NCBI GenBank assembly: GCA_004296925.1 | Contig: SCVI01000027.1 | Coordinates: 1-5,200, forward strand | DNA from: Patescibacteria group bacterium | GTDB taxonomy: Bacteria; Patescibacteriota; Minisyncoccia; Phycocordibacterales; Phycocordibacteraceae | DNA length: 5,200 bases | Direction: 5' to 3' | Shown: piece by piece, positions 1 to 5,200 of the stretch | Layout: each line of letters opens with the position of its first letter | Numbering within the stretch: the stretch's first letter is position 1 | Program-made: the position numbers and the translations under genes | The notes under the pieces: model-generated | Databases searched by the model: none | What the model was told of the DNA's origin: nothing | Seen by the model: the letters and a program-made list of their open reading frames with translations, nothing else

Positions 1-129
1 GTTGTGCGAACAATCATTCTGCGTCGCAATACAAGCTACAGTAATTATGAAACACTAAATGACTCGTGCGATAAAAAAATGAATGCAATTGTGGATAACA
101 TTTTTAAAAAATATTTTTATTTTTTTTAA
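1..129 (+). CDS. Possible 3' end of an unrecognised plus-strand gene (partial)
   Basis: Reading frame 1 is open from the window edge to a TAA at 127-129, giving 42 residues with no start inside the window being required. The other two plus-strand frames close before position 60. The peptide is polar and basic, with a middle reading RRNTSYSNYETLNDSCDKK and a very hydrophobic, AT-driven end (KKYFYFF). I do not recognise a family and no domain can be assigned from so short a tail. If real, the gene converges on murB, and the two stop codons lie 54 bp apart across an A/T-only hairpin, a plausible shared 3' end. An open run of this length can occur by chance, so the call is tentative. The DnaA-box-like 9-mer at 90-98 falls inside this frame. 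Confidence 0.35.
   Translation, partial: VVRTIILRRNTSYSNYETLNDSCDKKMNAIVDNIFKKYFYFF
90..98 (-). other. Perfect DnaA-box 9-mer beside an A/T tract
   Basis: The plus strand reads TGTGGATAA, so the minus strand carries the consensus DnaA box TTATCCACA with no mismatch. Immediately to its right, 100-186 contains a single G (164) and no C, resembling an unwinding element. I see no second good box nearby, and the 9-mer can also be read as codons in the possible plus-strand frame (Val-Asp-Asn region). Recorded as a sequence match only; origin function is not established. Confidence 0.25.
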
Positions 130-130
130 T

Positions 131-163
131 AAAATTAAAATAATTTAATTAAATTTTAATTTT
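131..163. terminator. A/T-only inverted repeat between convergent 3' ends
   Basis: The arm AAAATTAAAAT (131-141) is matched by its exact reverse complement ATTTTAATTTT (153-163), leaving an 11-nt loop. Weaker A/T pairing continues outwards between the T-run at 121-127 and the A-run at 166-170. The hairpin lies just after the murB stop (184-186, minus strand) and just after the stop of the possible plus-strand gene (127-129). Both strands have T-rich flanks, so it could serve as a weak bidirectional terminator. It has no G or C in the stem, which makes it a poor classical intrinsic terminator. It may also simply reflect low-complexity A/T sequence. Confidence 0.3.
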
Positions 164-183
164 GTAAAAATATTATATTTTAA

Positions 184-1194
184 TTACAAAAAACGAACCT
201 CAGGAGAAATTTTAATTCCCGTCTTTGCAAACACAATGTCGGATACTTGACTCGCAAGTACTATCACATCTTTTGTAACGGCTCCCTCCTCTGTTGTAAT
301 TACGAGCGGTTGTTGCTCCCACAAAAATGCGTGACCATGTCTCATCCCTTTAAGCGCTAACGCCTTATCTAAAATCCATGCGAGCGGTATCTTTACGCCG
401 CCTTCTGGTAAAGGAAATAACGGCATCTCAGGGTATGTGCCAGCAAGTATTGAAGACTCCGAATCCGCAATAATCGGATTAAGAAAGAAAGATCCTGCGG
501 TTCCATATACATCAAGTGGCGGAAATTTCCCTTGTCTAATTTTTATAACCGCATCTCGTATCGCAGAAAGTTCAGGTATTGGAGTGTCTTTAAAAGTTAC
601 CGAGAGATCTCGATACTTCAAATTTGGTATTGCGAGTACTGAAAGTGAAAAAGTTACACTTACCGCTATGTAACGATCTACTTCTTTTTTAAAAATACTT
701 GTGCGATATCCAAACAAACATTCTTCTTTGGTTAAATTCTTATACATACGTTCCTTAGTATCAAACACATGCACCGAAGTGACACTCTCTGAAAGCGCTG
801 CCCCGTATGCTCCGATGTTTTGAACAACCGCTGCACCAACAGTTCCTGGGATTGCAGACAAGTTTTCTATACCCCATCCACCACTTTGTACCGCATACGA
901 AACTAAATCATCCCAAATTACTCCTGCGTCTACAGTCAGCGTGAGTACGCTCATCTCTTTTTCTGAGGTAATGGCACTAGTTTGCAAGCGAATAAGTACC
1001 GCATCGAGTTCAGCGTCAGGTGCTAGAAGGTTTGACCCGCATCCTATTGGAATCAATGGAAGATTCTTGCTTACTGCGAACTTAAGCGCATCAGGAATTT
1101 CATTAGCATTTTCAAGTTCAAGAACGTAACGAGCTTCCCCACCAGTACGAAACGTAGTCAGTGTTGAAAAAGGAACATGTTCTCGAATATGCAT
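184..1194 (-). CDS. murB: UDP-N-acetylenolpyruvoylglucosamine reductase (MurB)
   Basis: MurB is the cytosolic FAD enzyme that uses NADPH to reduce UDP-GlcNAc-enolpyruvate to UDP-MurNAc, the second committed step of peptidoglycan precursor synthesis. The 336-residue product is of normal family length and complete. It opens with the typical LTTFRTGGEA (12-21). FAD-binding signatures follow: GCGSNLL at 51-57 and the Ala-Ile-Pro-Gly-Thr-Val-Gly segment with QNIGAYG at about 114-131. The type I GYRTSIFK motif is at 162-169, with Arg164 in the expected catalytic-pocket place. GTAGSFFLNP at 231-240 places the proton-donor Ser at 235, and the terminal PEVRF places the catalytic Glu at 332. The last third (ALKGMRHG, QQPLVI) also looks like the E. 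coli-type enzyme. The ATG at 1192-1194 gives the normal N-terminus, and no other Met lies near it. No Shine-Dalgarno is seen upstream. The gene is downstream of the ligase-TPR gene, behind a structured 272-bp gap. Confidence 0.97.
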   Translation of the reverse strand: MHIREHVPFSTLTTFRTGGEARYVLELENANEIPDALKFAVSKNLPLIPIGCGSNLLAPDAELDAVLIRLQTSAITSEKEMSVLTLTVDAGVIWDDLVSYAVQSGGWGIENLSAIPGTVGAAVVQNIGAYGAALSESVTSVHVFDTKERMYKNLTKEECLFGYRTSIFKKEVDRYIAVSVTFSLSVLAIPNLKYRDLSVTFKDTPIPELSAIRDAVIKIRQGKFPPLDVYGTAGSFFLNPIIADSESSILAGTYPEMPLFPLPEGGVKIPLAWILDKALALKGMRHGHAFLWEQQPLVITTEEGAVTKDVIVLASQVSDIVFAKTGIKISPEVRFL

Positions 1195-1213
1195 ATTGAG
1201 TGAGGTGTAATCC

Positions 1214-1291
1214 TCAGCATTCTACGACCGACGGGTGCGAGCTCCAAGCAAAAATCCTTTGTGAGTGCCGCCGCCGGCCGTAGAGTGCTGA
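1214..1291 (-). other. Long imperfect hairpin in the murB 5' leader
   Basis: Positions 1214-1234 pair with 1271-1291 around a 36-nt loop. Of 21 positions, 18 are Watson-Crick pairs. The other three (1220/1285, 1227/1278, 1231/1274) become two G-U wobbles and one mismatch in minus-strand RNA, against one wobble and two mismatches in plus-strand RNA. This slightly favours a structure in the murB transcript. The core arms are CAGCATTCTACGACCG and CGGCCGTAGAGTGCTG. The stem ends 19 nt before the murB ATG and begins close to the predicted transcription start of the promoter candidate at 1302-1329. It fits no tRNA, tmRNA, SRP RNA or riboswitch I recognise. A cis-acting leader or a dispersed palindromic repeat are both possible. 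Confidence 0.5.
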
Positions 1292-1301
1292 CGACATAGA
1301 A

Positions 1302-1329
1302 ATTGTATCATTGGTGCTTTATATGTTGA
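1302..1329 (-). promoter_or_regulatory. Candidate extended -10 promoter for murB
   Basis: On the minus strand, TACAAT (1302-1307) matches five of six bases of TATAAT. It is preceded by TGA (1308-1310), an extended -10 element. A weak -35, TCAACA (1324-1329, four of six), lies 16 bp further upstream. Transcription would begin near 1295, giving an mRNA leader of about 100 nt that is mostly taken up by the long hairpin. The match was found by eye in A/T-rich sequence, so the call is modest. Confidence 0.35.
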
Positions 1330-1333
1330 ATAT

Positions 1334-1359
1334 AGGGGAATCATTTGATACTATCCCCT
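1334..1359. other. Small hairpin upstream of the murB promoter candidate
   Basis: AGGGGA (1334-1339) pairs perfectly with TCCCCT (1354-1359). The 14-nt loop itself contains ATC and GAT, which could extend the stem with a bulge. In minus-strand RNA it is followed by CTATATTC, too weak a T-tract for a confident terminator. It could be an operator-like palindrome just upstream of the -35 at 1324-1329 or a secondary stop for ligase-gene transcription. A neighbouring 5-bp hairpin, GCTAG (1368-1372) with CTAGC (1379-1383), adds to the palindromic character of the gap. Confidence 0.25.
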
Positions 1360-1397
1360 TTGTGAGTGCTAGTTTCTGCTAGCTCTACGAAAATCTG

Positions 1398-1427
1398 CAT
1401 AAGCCCCCGCGCAAGCGGGGTTTTATG
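1398..1427 (-). terminator. GC-rich terminator-like hairpin after the ligase-TPR gene
   Basis: CCCCGC (1405-1410) and GCGGGG (1415-1420) form a perfect 6-bp stem around GCAA. It is extended by CATAA (1398-1402) pairing with TTATG (1423-1427) across a 2x2 internal loop. It begins 39 nt beyond the ligase stop codon (1467-1469), the right place to end that transcript. The polarity is odd: the four-T run (1421-1424) follows the stem on the plus strand, and GCAA is a stable GNRA loop only in plus-strand RNA. The minus strand has just CTTATG after the stem. It may act in both directions. A further A/T hairpin, ATTTTCA (1434-1440) with TGAAAAT (1452-1458), lies between it and the stop codon. Confidence 0.6.
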
Positions 1428-1466
1428 TATCCGATTTTCAACTCTAGAATCTGAAAATTTTGAGAA

Positions 1467-3671
1467 CTAAGGGTTTTTCCCTGACGCAATCTCTTGTATG
1501 TAGTATTCGCCCTGCGCCTTAAACGAGGCGTCAGCCTCAATTGCTTGCTGTAGTGCAGCAATGGCTTCTGTTCTCCTTCCTGCTTCAAGATAAATTGCAG
1601 CAAGTTGCACAATCTTTTTCACGTTTTTTGGATCATTCACCACTCTCGATTTTGCTATCGCTATAACTGCGTCATAATCGCGAACATCGAGGTACGCTTG
1701 CAACAACACATCATTGTCAGGCGCAGTGGTTTGAAATTTTTCTATGAGTAAGGTATCTGAAAGCGCTTTGTTGCCACTTCGGGTAAGCGCAGCAGCGTAG
1801 TATAAACGAGCAGTATCGTACCCTTGATCAAGTTCAAATGCTGTTTTAAATAACTCGAGCGCTTTTTCTTTGTTTCCTCTGAGTGTTTCTAGTATTCCTA
1901 ATTCAAAATATATTTGCTGTTTCTTCGGCGAAAGCAGGAGCGCAGCATCAAATTGGTTTTTTGATTCTTCATATCGACCCGCTTGACGCAAAAAAGTTCC
2001 TAAAAACAATCTGAGGCGTGTGTCGTTAGGGTTTCGAGAAATTTCATCACTCATTTGTTGAATAGCGTATCCCTCAACGCTACTTCGAAAGGCTTCGTCT
2101 CCTATCGAGGCGTTCTTCGCTTGAACAGCAAACTGAACCAATTGCTCCCTTGCCTCTTGTCGTCCGAGTCCAGTTGTTTCTGACGCAAGCTTAATGTATC
2201 GCACATTCTCTTCGATACCTTTCTCGTGAGGTTTTAATGCCTCTATCAAGTTATATGCGGTTGCAATCCCTGAGACATTCGCAAAATAGAACACAATTAC
2301 CATTATCGATACGAGGATTGGCGCACCCATAGCAATAACGCTCGGTGATGCTTTATGTCTCCACCATGAATTTTCGTCACCATGCGAGGCATCGTTACTC
2401 TCTTCACGAAATGCTATGTAAGCAAGAAGAGTGAAAAACAGTATGTAACTCAGCAGATTGTCGAACACAAATAAGTTATGGAATCCATATCCTGCAAGAA
2501 GTCCAGTGAAGAGTGCACGTTCCGTAACGGTGAACGCAGACTTTGGTCGCCACAAAAACCAGAGCGCTAAAGCGAATAAAGAAAGGTATAAAAGAAACCC
2601 TACGCTTCCCCCCGCAACAAGCCAATCTAGGTACTCATTGTGCGCTCTATCAAACCATGGCTCCTGCGCATACATGGAGGGCTCGTAGTATTTGTTAAAA
2701 ACATGATTGAAGCTCTCTTGCCCCCACCCAAATATAGGTCGCTCCTGAAACCCTTGCCACGCCATATTCCAGATCGTAAAACGAGTTGAACCTTCAGAAA
2801 GTGAAATATTCGCAATGCGAGTAAGTACATCATTTGATTGAATAAACGCAGTGTCTTTCGCGAGGAAAAAGCCGCCACCCAACACCGCAAGCGCAATGAG
2901 TACCCCGACACTCCATTTCCTTACTTGCTTCGTTCGTTCACCAAAGAAAAGAATAATTAGTACAGTGAGTACCGCACCTCCAAAAAGACCTAAAATGGTA
3001 CCGCGTGTTGCAGTATAAAAAATCATTATGAGTTGCAACACAAATGCTGCACCGTACCACCAACGTATCTTTGTCTTCCCTTTCCCCCACCAGTGATACG
3101 CGAGTGCCGTAAAAAATGCCATGAATAACATGTACACGGCCAAGTACGTCGCATTTCCAAACGTGCCGTCAACACGAACACCTCCTTGGTTAATAGGTAG
3201 ACTTCCTGCTAGTTGTAAGAGTCCGTAAAGACCTTCAATCACTGAGACCCCTATAGCAACTTCAAAAATCATTCGCCAATCTTTGACATCTCTAATAGTT
3301 GACCAGAGCACCACAAAAAATGCGTAAAGATGAATTAGTCCTATCCATCCCTCCATGCGTTCAAAGTTTGACCAAAAACTCTTGTGCGGATTAGCGCTCC
3401 ATATATCTGAAACACCTAATGAAAGTACAAAAAGTGATAACGCTATAAATATCCATGTTCCGCGTTGTTTCAGAGAAAATCTCGGCCGTGCGGATGGATC
3501 CGCGAGCATAAGTACAAGCCAAAGCGCTACAAGAATCTCAACGAGAATACGGAACGCGAATCCTTTACCGGTGATAAATGGAAAGAACAACGGGTTTGCC
3601 ACAAAGAGCGGTATACAAAAAACTCCAAAAATCCCCGCTATAATCCCCCACTTCAGCCACGATGTTTTCAT
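1467..3671 (-). CDS. O-antigen ligase/polymerase-family membrane protein with C-terminal TPR domain
   Basis: The 734-residue protein has about 12 hydrophobic segments (residues 8 to about 420, and 444-465), then a soluble helical tail. The membrane part has the Wzy/WaaL (Wzy_C) signatures: GTFGNATYLA at 169-178, ATRGTILGLF at 221-230 with Arg223, and SEGSTRFTIWNMAWQGF followed by RPIFGWG at about 292-317. RAHNEYLDW at 342-350 comes next, with His344 in the place of the ligase loop histidine, then GGSVGF. Residues about 547-715 hold four to five TPR units, for example LGTFLRQAGRYEESKNQF, LGILETLRGNKEKALELF and LAAIYLEAGRRTEAIAAL. Family members join or polymerise lipid-linked glycans on the outer membrane face; TPRs usually bind proteins. 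The acceptor here is unknown: glycan polymerase, ligase or protein O-glycosyltransferase are all possible. The ATG at 3669-3671 gives a clean first membrane helix. Confidence 0.9.
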   Translation of the reverse strand: MKTSWLKWGIIAGIFGVFCIPLFVANPLFFPFITGKGFAFRILVEILVALWLVLMLADPSARPRFSLKQRGTWIFIALSLFVLSLGVSDIWSANPHKSFWSNFERMEGWIGLIHLYAFFVVLWSTIRDVKDWRMIFEVAIGVSVIEGLYGLLQLAGSLPINQGGVRVDGTFGNATYLAVYMLFMAFFTALAYHWWGKGKTKIRWWYGAAFVLQLIMIFYTATRGTILGLFGGAVLTVLIILFFGERTKQVRKWSVGVLIALAVLGGGFFLAKDTAFIQSNDVLTRIANISLSEGSTRFTIWNMAWQGFQERPIFGWGQESFNHVFNKYYEPSMYAQEPWFDRAHNEYLDWLVAGGSVGFLLYLSLFALALWFLWRPKSAFTVTERALFTGLLAGYGFHNLFVFDNLLSYILFFTLLAYIAFREESNDASHGDENSWWRHKASPSVIAMGAPILVSIMVIVFYFANVSGIATAYNLIEALKPHEKGIEENVRYIKLASETTGLGRQEAREQLVQFAVQAKNASIGDEAFRSSVEGYAIQQMSDEISRNPNDTRLRLFLGTFLRQAGRYEESKNQFDAALLLSPKKQQIYFELGILETLRGNKEKALELFKTAFELDQGYDTARLYYAAALTRSGNKALSDTLLIEKFQTTAPDNDVLLQAYLDVRDYDAVIAIAKSRVVNDPKNVKKIVQLAAIYLEAGRRTEAIAALQQAIEADASFKAQGEYYIQEIASGKNP

Positions 3672-3678
3672 GGTTACT

Positions 3679-3708
3679 ACTATACCATCCCGATATAAAA
3701 GGGCTCAA
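3679..3708 (-). promoter_or_regulatory. Candidate promoter giving a leaderless ligase-TPR mRNA
   Basis: On the minus strand TTGAGC (3703-3708, four of six to TTGACA) is followed 18 bp later by TATAGT (3679-3684, five of six to TATAAT), with TGG directly before it as an extended -10. Only 7 bp separate the -10 from the ATG at 3669-3671, so transcription should start at or one base before the start codon. The absence of any purine-rich ribosome binding site fits a leaderless message. The whole promoter lies in the 53-bp gap after the glycosyltransferase gene, so the ligase gene can be transcribed on its own. Confidence 0.45.
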
Positions 3709-3724
3709 AGTAAATGAATGAGGC

Positions 3725-5200
3725 TTATAAAACCTTTTCTTTCAATGGGTTCGCTGAAACTGCTGAAGCACAACTCGCCACCTCATACACATATATGTTT
3801 TTCCCGAGCTGACGAAGCGTATAAAACGATGGCATCAGCATACGTCCGAGATTGATATCAATATCAAATACTTCATCGTCATGCTTTGCATTACCAAAAC
3901 GTGCCAGTGGTGTGCAGTTTGGAACTGCACGTTCCACGATAATTAAGTCGGCGGGTGGAAGTGTCTCGAGATACGATGGGTCCGTCTCGCCTGTTACGAC
4001 AATAGGTTTAAAAGCAATATCCTTAGAAAGTTTTCGCATATGTTGACATGTTGAACCACACGACGCCTCCATAAAAAGTGCGTACGAATTTTTATTCATG
4101 GGCAATGTGAGTTCAAAAATATGTTCATCTATACGAATACCTGCATCGCTATATTCGGTAGAAATAAACTCAGACGCTCTGTTATATGTTGTCGGAACAG
4201 AAAGCAACACTAGTGTGTATACGTAAACTAAGATTCCGCCAGTCAAAAAGATAGTTGAAACCCATCGTGGAGGCGACTTGTATGACGCAATAAGAAACAT
4301 AAGGAAAAAACCTATAGGAAATATATGTCTGACGTTAAGAGCGAGTCCGTGGTCACTTCTAAAAATTACAGAAACAGCGACTATGTAAAGCACGAGGTAT
4401 ATAAGTGCGAGGTATGCAAGTGTTTTGTTTCGTATTCCGGAACGTAGTGCTGGAATGAGTGCAAGTAAAAGTAGCGGAAACGCTTCCACCATCTGTCGCG
4501 CATTTACCATGAATGCTTCAAACAGTGTGAGTGATCGAACTACACTCTCTGTGCTGTTTGCAGATGATTCAAAAAACTGCAGTACGAATCCTGAAAGTTG
4601 AAGGATAATATTCTGCGCATTTGTAGCAAATACAATTAATAGCAAGGTTCCTCCCGCTAAGGTGGCAATGCCGATTTGCCACAATGATTGAAGAGTACGT
4701 GGAAAATACAAGAAAAGAATCGGAATGTTAATAAGAAAAAGACCTGCAAAAGGAAAGTTGGCAGTTGCGAGAAATGCGGTCACAATAGATATAGCAGAGA
4801 ACCGTCCTGGCTTGCCATTTTTTCTCTCTTCAGTGATTGCGCGATAAAGGTAAATGAACGAAATCATACCGAGAGCAATCGAGAGCATCCACATTTTTCC
4901 AGAACGCGCGAGTAGCGTAGTGAGTACACTACCGAAGGTGATCATAAGGAGCGTTAAACGCCACCATACTGAGTGAACATTGGTTTTCAGAAATTGATAA
5001 ACGAAAGCAAGAAAAGCCATCGCGGTAAGCGCGGATACAATACGCGGAACCAGTAGACTGTATGACGGGTTAAGAACAAGCGCAGTTTTGAGTGCAACAA
5101 TGTCAAAACCGTAAAAAAGAAACCCGAAGCCAAGCGCAAACACCATGGCAATATAATTTTGATAGAACGAAAGCGTCCCATAGAGAACGCCATATCCGGG
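3725..5200 (-). CDS. GT-C (PMT/ArnT-like) membrane glycosyltransferase, 5' end beyond window
   Basis: The first Met in the window (5144-5146) is probably not the start. The frame stays open for 18 more codons to the edge, and these read as family-like sequence (PGYGVLYGTLSFYQNYIA). Numbered from that Met, 473 residues follow. The segment ending VPRIVSALTAM (33-43) resembles the start of a GT-C helix after the first outer loop. About ten hydrophobic segments run to about residue 317, and NVRHIFPI (271-278) recalls the Arg-His/Tyr motif late in PMT-like proteins. The last 150 residues form a soluble tail, probably on the outer face, with four Cys (363, 367, 411, 459). The first two form CGSTC. 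Such enzymes take a sugar from a polyprenyl-phosphate donor and transfer it to protein or lipid. The catalytic acidic residues of the first loop would lie outside the window, so activity cannot be judged. The substrate is unknown. The stop is 53 bp before the ligase-TPR gene. Confidence 0.75.
   Translation of the reverse strand, partial: PGYGVLYGTLSFYQNYIAMVFALGFGFLFYGFDIVALKTALVLNPSYSLLVPRIVSALTAMAFLAFVYQFLKTNVHSVWWRLTLLMITFGSVLTTLLARSGKMWMLSIALGMISFIYLYRAITEERKNGKPGRFSAISIVTAFLATANFPFAGLFLINIPILFLYFPRTLQSLWQIGIATLAGGTLLLIVFATNAQNIILQLSGFVLQFFESSANSTESVVRSLTLFEAFMVNARQMVEAFPLLLLALIPALRSGIRNKTLAYLALIYLVLYIVAVSVIFRSDHGLALNVRHIFPIGFFLMFLIASYKSPPRWVSTIFLTGGILVYVYTLVLLSVPTTYNRASEFISTEYSDAGIRIDEHIFELTLPMNKNSYALFMEASCGSTCQHMRKLSKDIAFKPIVVTGETDPSYLETLPPADLIIVERAVPNCTPLARFGNAKHDDEVFDIDINLGRMLMPSFYTLRQLGKNIYVYEVASCASAVSANPLKEKVL
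3912..3930. repeat. Perfect short inverted repeat inside the glycosyltransferase gene
   Basis: GTGCAGTT (3912-3919) and AACTGCAC (3923-3930) form a perfect 8-bp stem with a 3-nt loop. A further GTGG (3907-3910) and CCAC (3934-3937) can extend it across a small bulge. It lies in the codons for the Val-Pro-Asn-Cys-Thr-Pro region of the C-terminal tail. It may be a local RNA structure late in the message or chance; nothing suggests a mobile insertion, since the frame is continuous. Confidence 0.4.

Larger units (their letters stand above)
1256..1369. repeat. 13-bp direct repeat flanking the murB promoter region
   Basis: CCTTTGTGAGTGC occurs at 1256-1268 and again at 1357-1369, a spacing of 101 bp, with no mismatch. 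The first copy lies in the loop of the long murB-leader hairpin; the second lies beside the small GGGGA hairpin. The motif CTACGA also recurs in the gap (1222-1227 and 1386-1391). Together these suggest copies of a short element or a duplication, but no terminal repeats or open frame support a mobile element. Confidence 0.5.

Noticed and set aside
437..673. Plus-strand open frame of 78 codons
   Set aside because: Antisense to the murB core, including the catalytic Ser motif; no independent support.
1214..1297. Annotating the 27-codon frame upstream of murB as a gene
   Set aside because: Its start coincides with the predicted transcription start, it lacks a ribosome binding site, and its sequence is dictated largely by the hairpin arms. 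It is kept only as an observation.
1214..1369. CRISPR array or insertion sequence
   Set aside because: Only two copies of a 13-mer at 101-bp spacing with dissimilar surroundings; no repeat-spacer periodicity, transposase or terminal inverted repeats.
1195..1466. A plus-strand non-coding RNA ending at the 1398-1427 hairpin
   Set aside because: The hairpin polarity hints at it, but no plausible plus-strand promoter with acceptable spacing was seen and the main stem pairs better in minus-strand RNA.
1195..1466. tRNA, tmRNA or SRP RNA in the gap
   Set aside because: No cloverleaf, no GTTCRANNC T-loop, no tag-peptide frame and no SRP GNAR/GGAA core were seen.
2627..2911. Minus-strand open frame of 94 codons
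   Set aside because: Overlaps the conserved Wzy_C region of the ligase-TPR gene in another frame and has no recognisable domain.
3355..3717. Plus-strand open frame of 120 codons
   Set aside because: It lies opposite the 5' end of the ligase-TPR gene, whose protein is clearly conserved-looking. The plus-strand peptide is low in family features and rich in Ser, Thr and Arg, as expected of an antisense shadow.

Overview
The window is an ordinary stretch of bacterial chromosome concerned with building the cell envelope. It carries three sizeable genes, all on the minus strand, and possibly the tail of a fourth gene on the plus strand at the left edge. In order of minus-strand transcription (right to left) they are: a GT-C type membrane glycosyltransferase whose 5' end lies beyond the right edge; an O-antigen ligase/polymerase-family membrane protein with a C-terminal TPR tail; and murB, encoding the peptidoglycan precursor enzyme UDP-N-acetylenolpyruvoylglucosamine reductase.

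The style suggests a member of the Candidate Phyla Radiation (Patescibacteria, Parcubacteria-like). The reasons are a WaaL-like ligase fused to TPRs beside a PMT-like glycosyltransferase, compact spacing, intermediate GC by eye, and no recognisable Shine-Dalgarno sequence before either in-window start codon. This is inference from gene style, not a marker-gene assignment. The standard code reads all frames cleanly, with TAA, TAG and TAA stops.

Layout: positions 1-129 may be the end of a plus-strand gene. It runs into an almost pure A/T tract (100-186) with an A/T-only hairpin, and a perfect DnaA-box 9-mer sits at its left border. murB occupies 184-1194. The gap at 1195-1466 is the most structured non-coding part: a long hairpin just upstream of murB, a candidate extended -10 promoter, a 13-bp direct repeat, two small hairpins and a GC-rich terminator-like hairpin after the ligase gene. 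The ligase-TPR gene spans 1467-3671. A 53-bp spacer with a promoter candidate so close to the start codon that the mRNA would be leaderless separates it from the glycosyltransferase gene, which runs from 3725 to the right edge.

How the genes fit together: the two large membrane proteins probably act on the outer face of the membrane. The GT-C enzyme would transfer sugar from a polyprenyl-phosphate sugar, and the ligase-like protein would polymerise or attach a lipid-linked glycan. MurB works in the cytosol on wall precursor supply. Apparently separate promoters suggest neighbours with a shared theme rather than a single operon. I see no mobile element, CRISPR array, defence system or clearly novel multi-gene system here.
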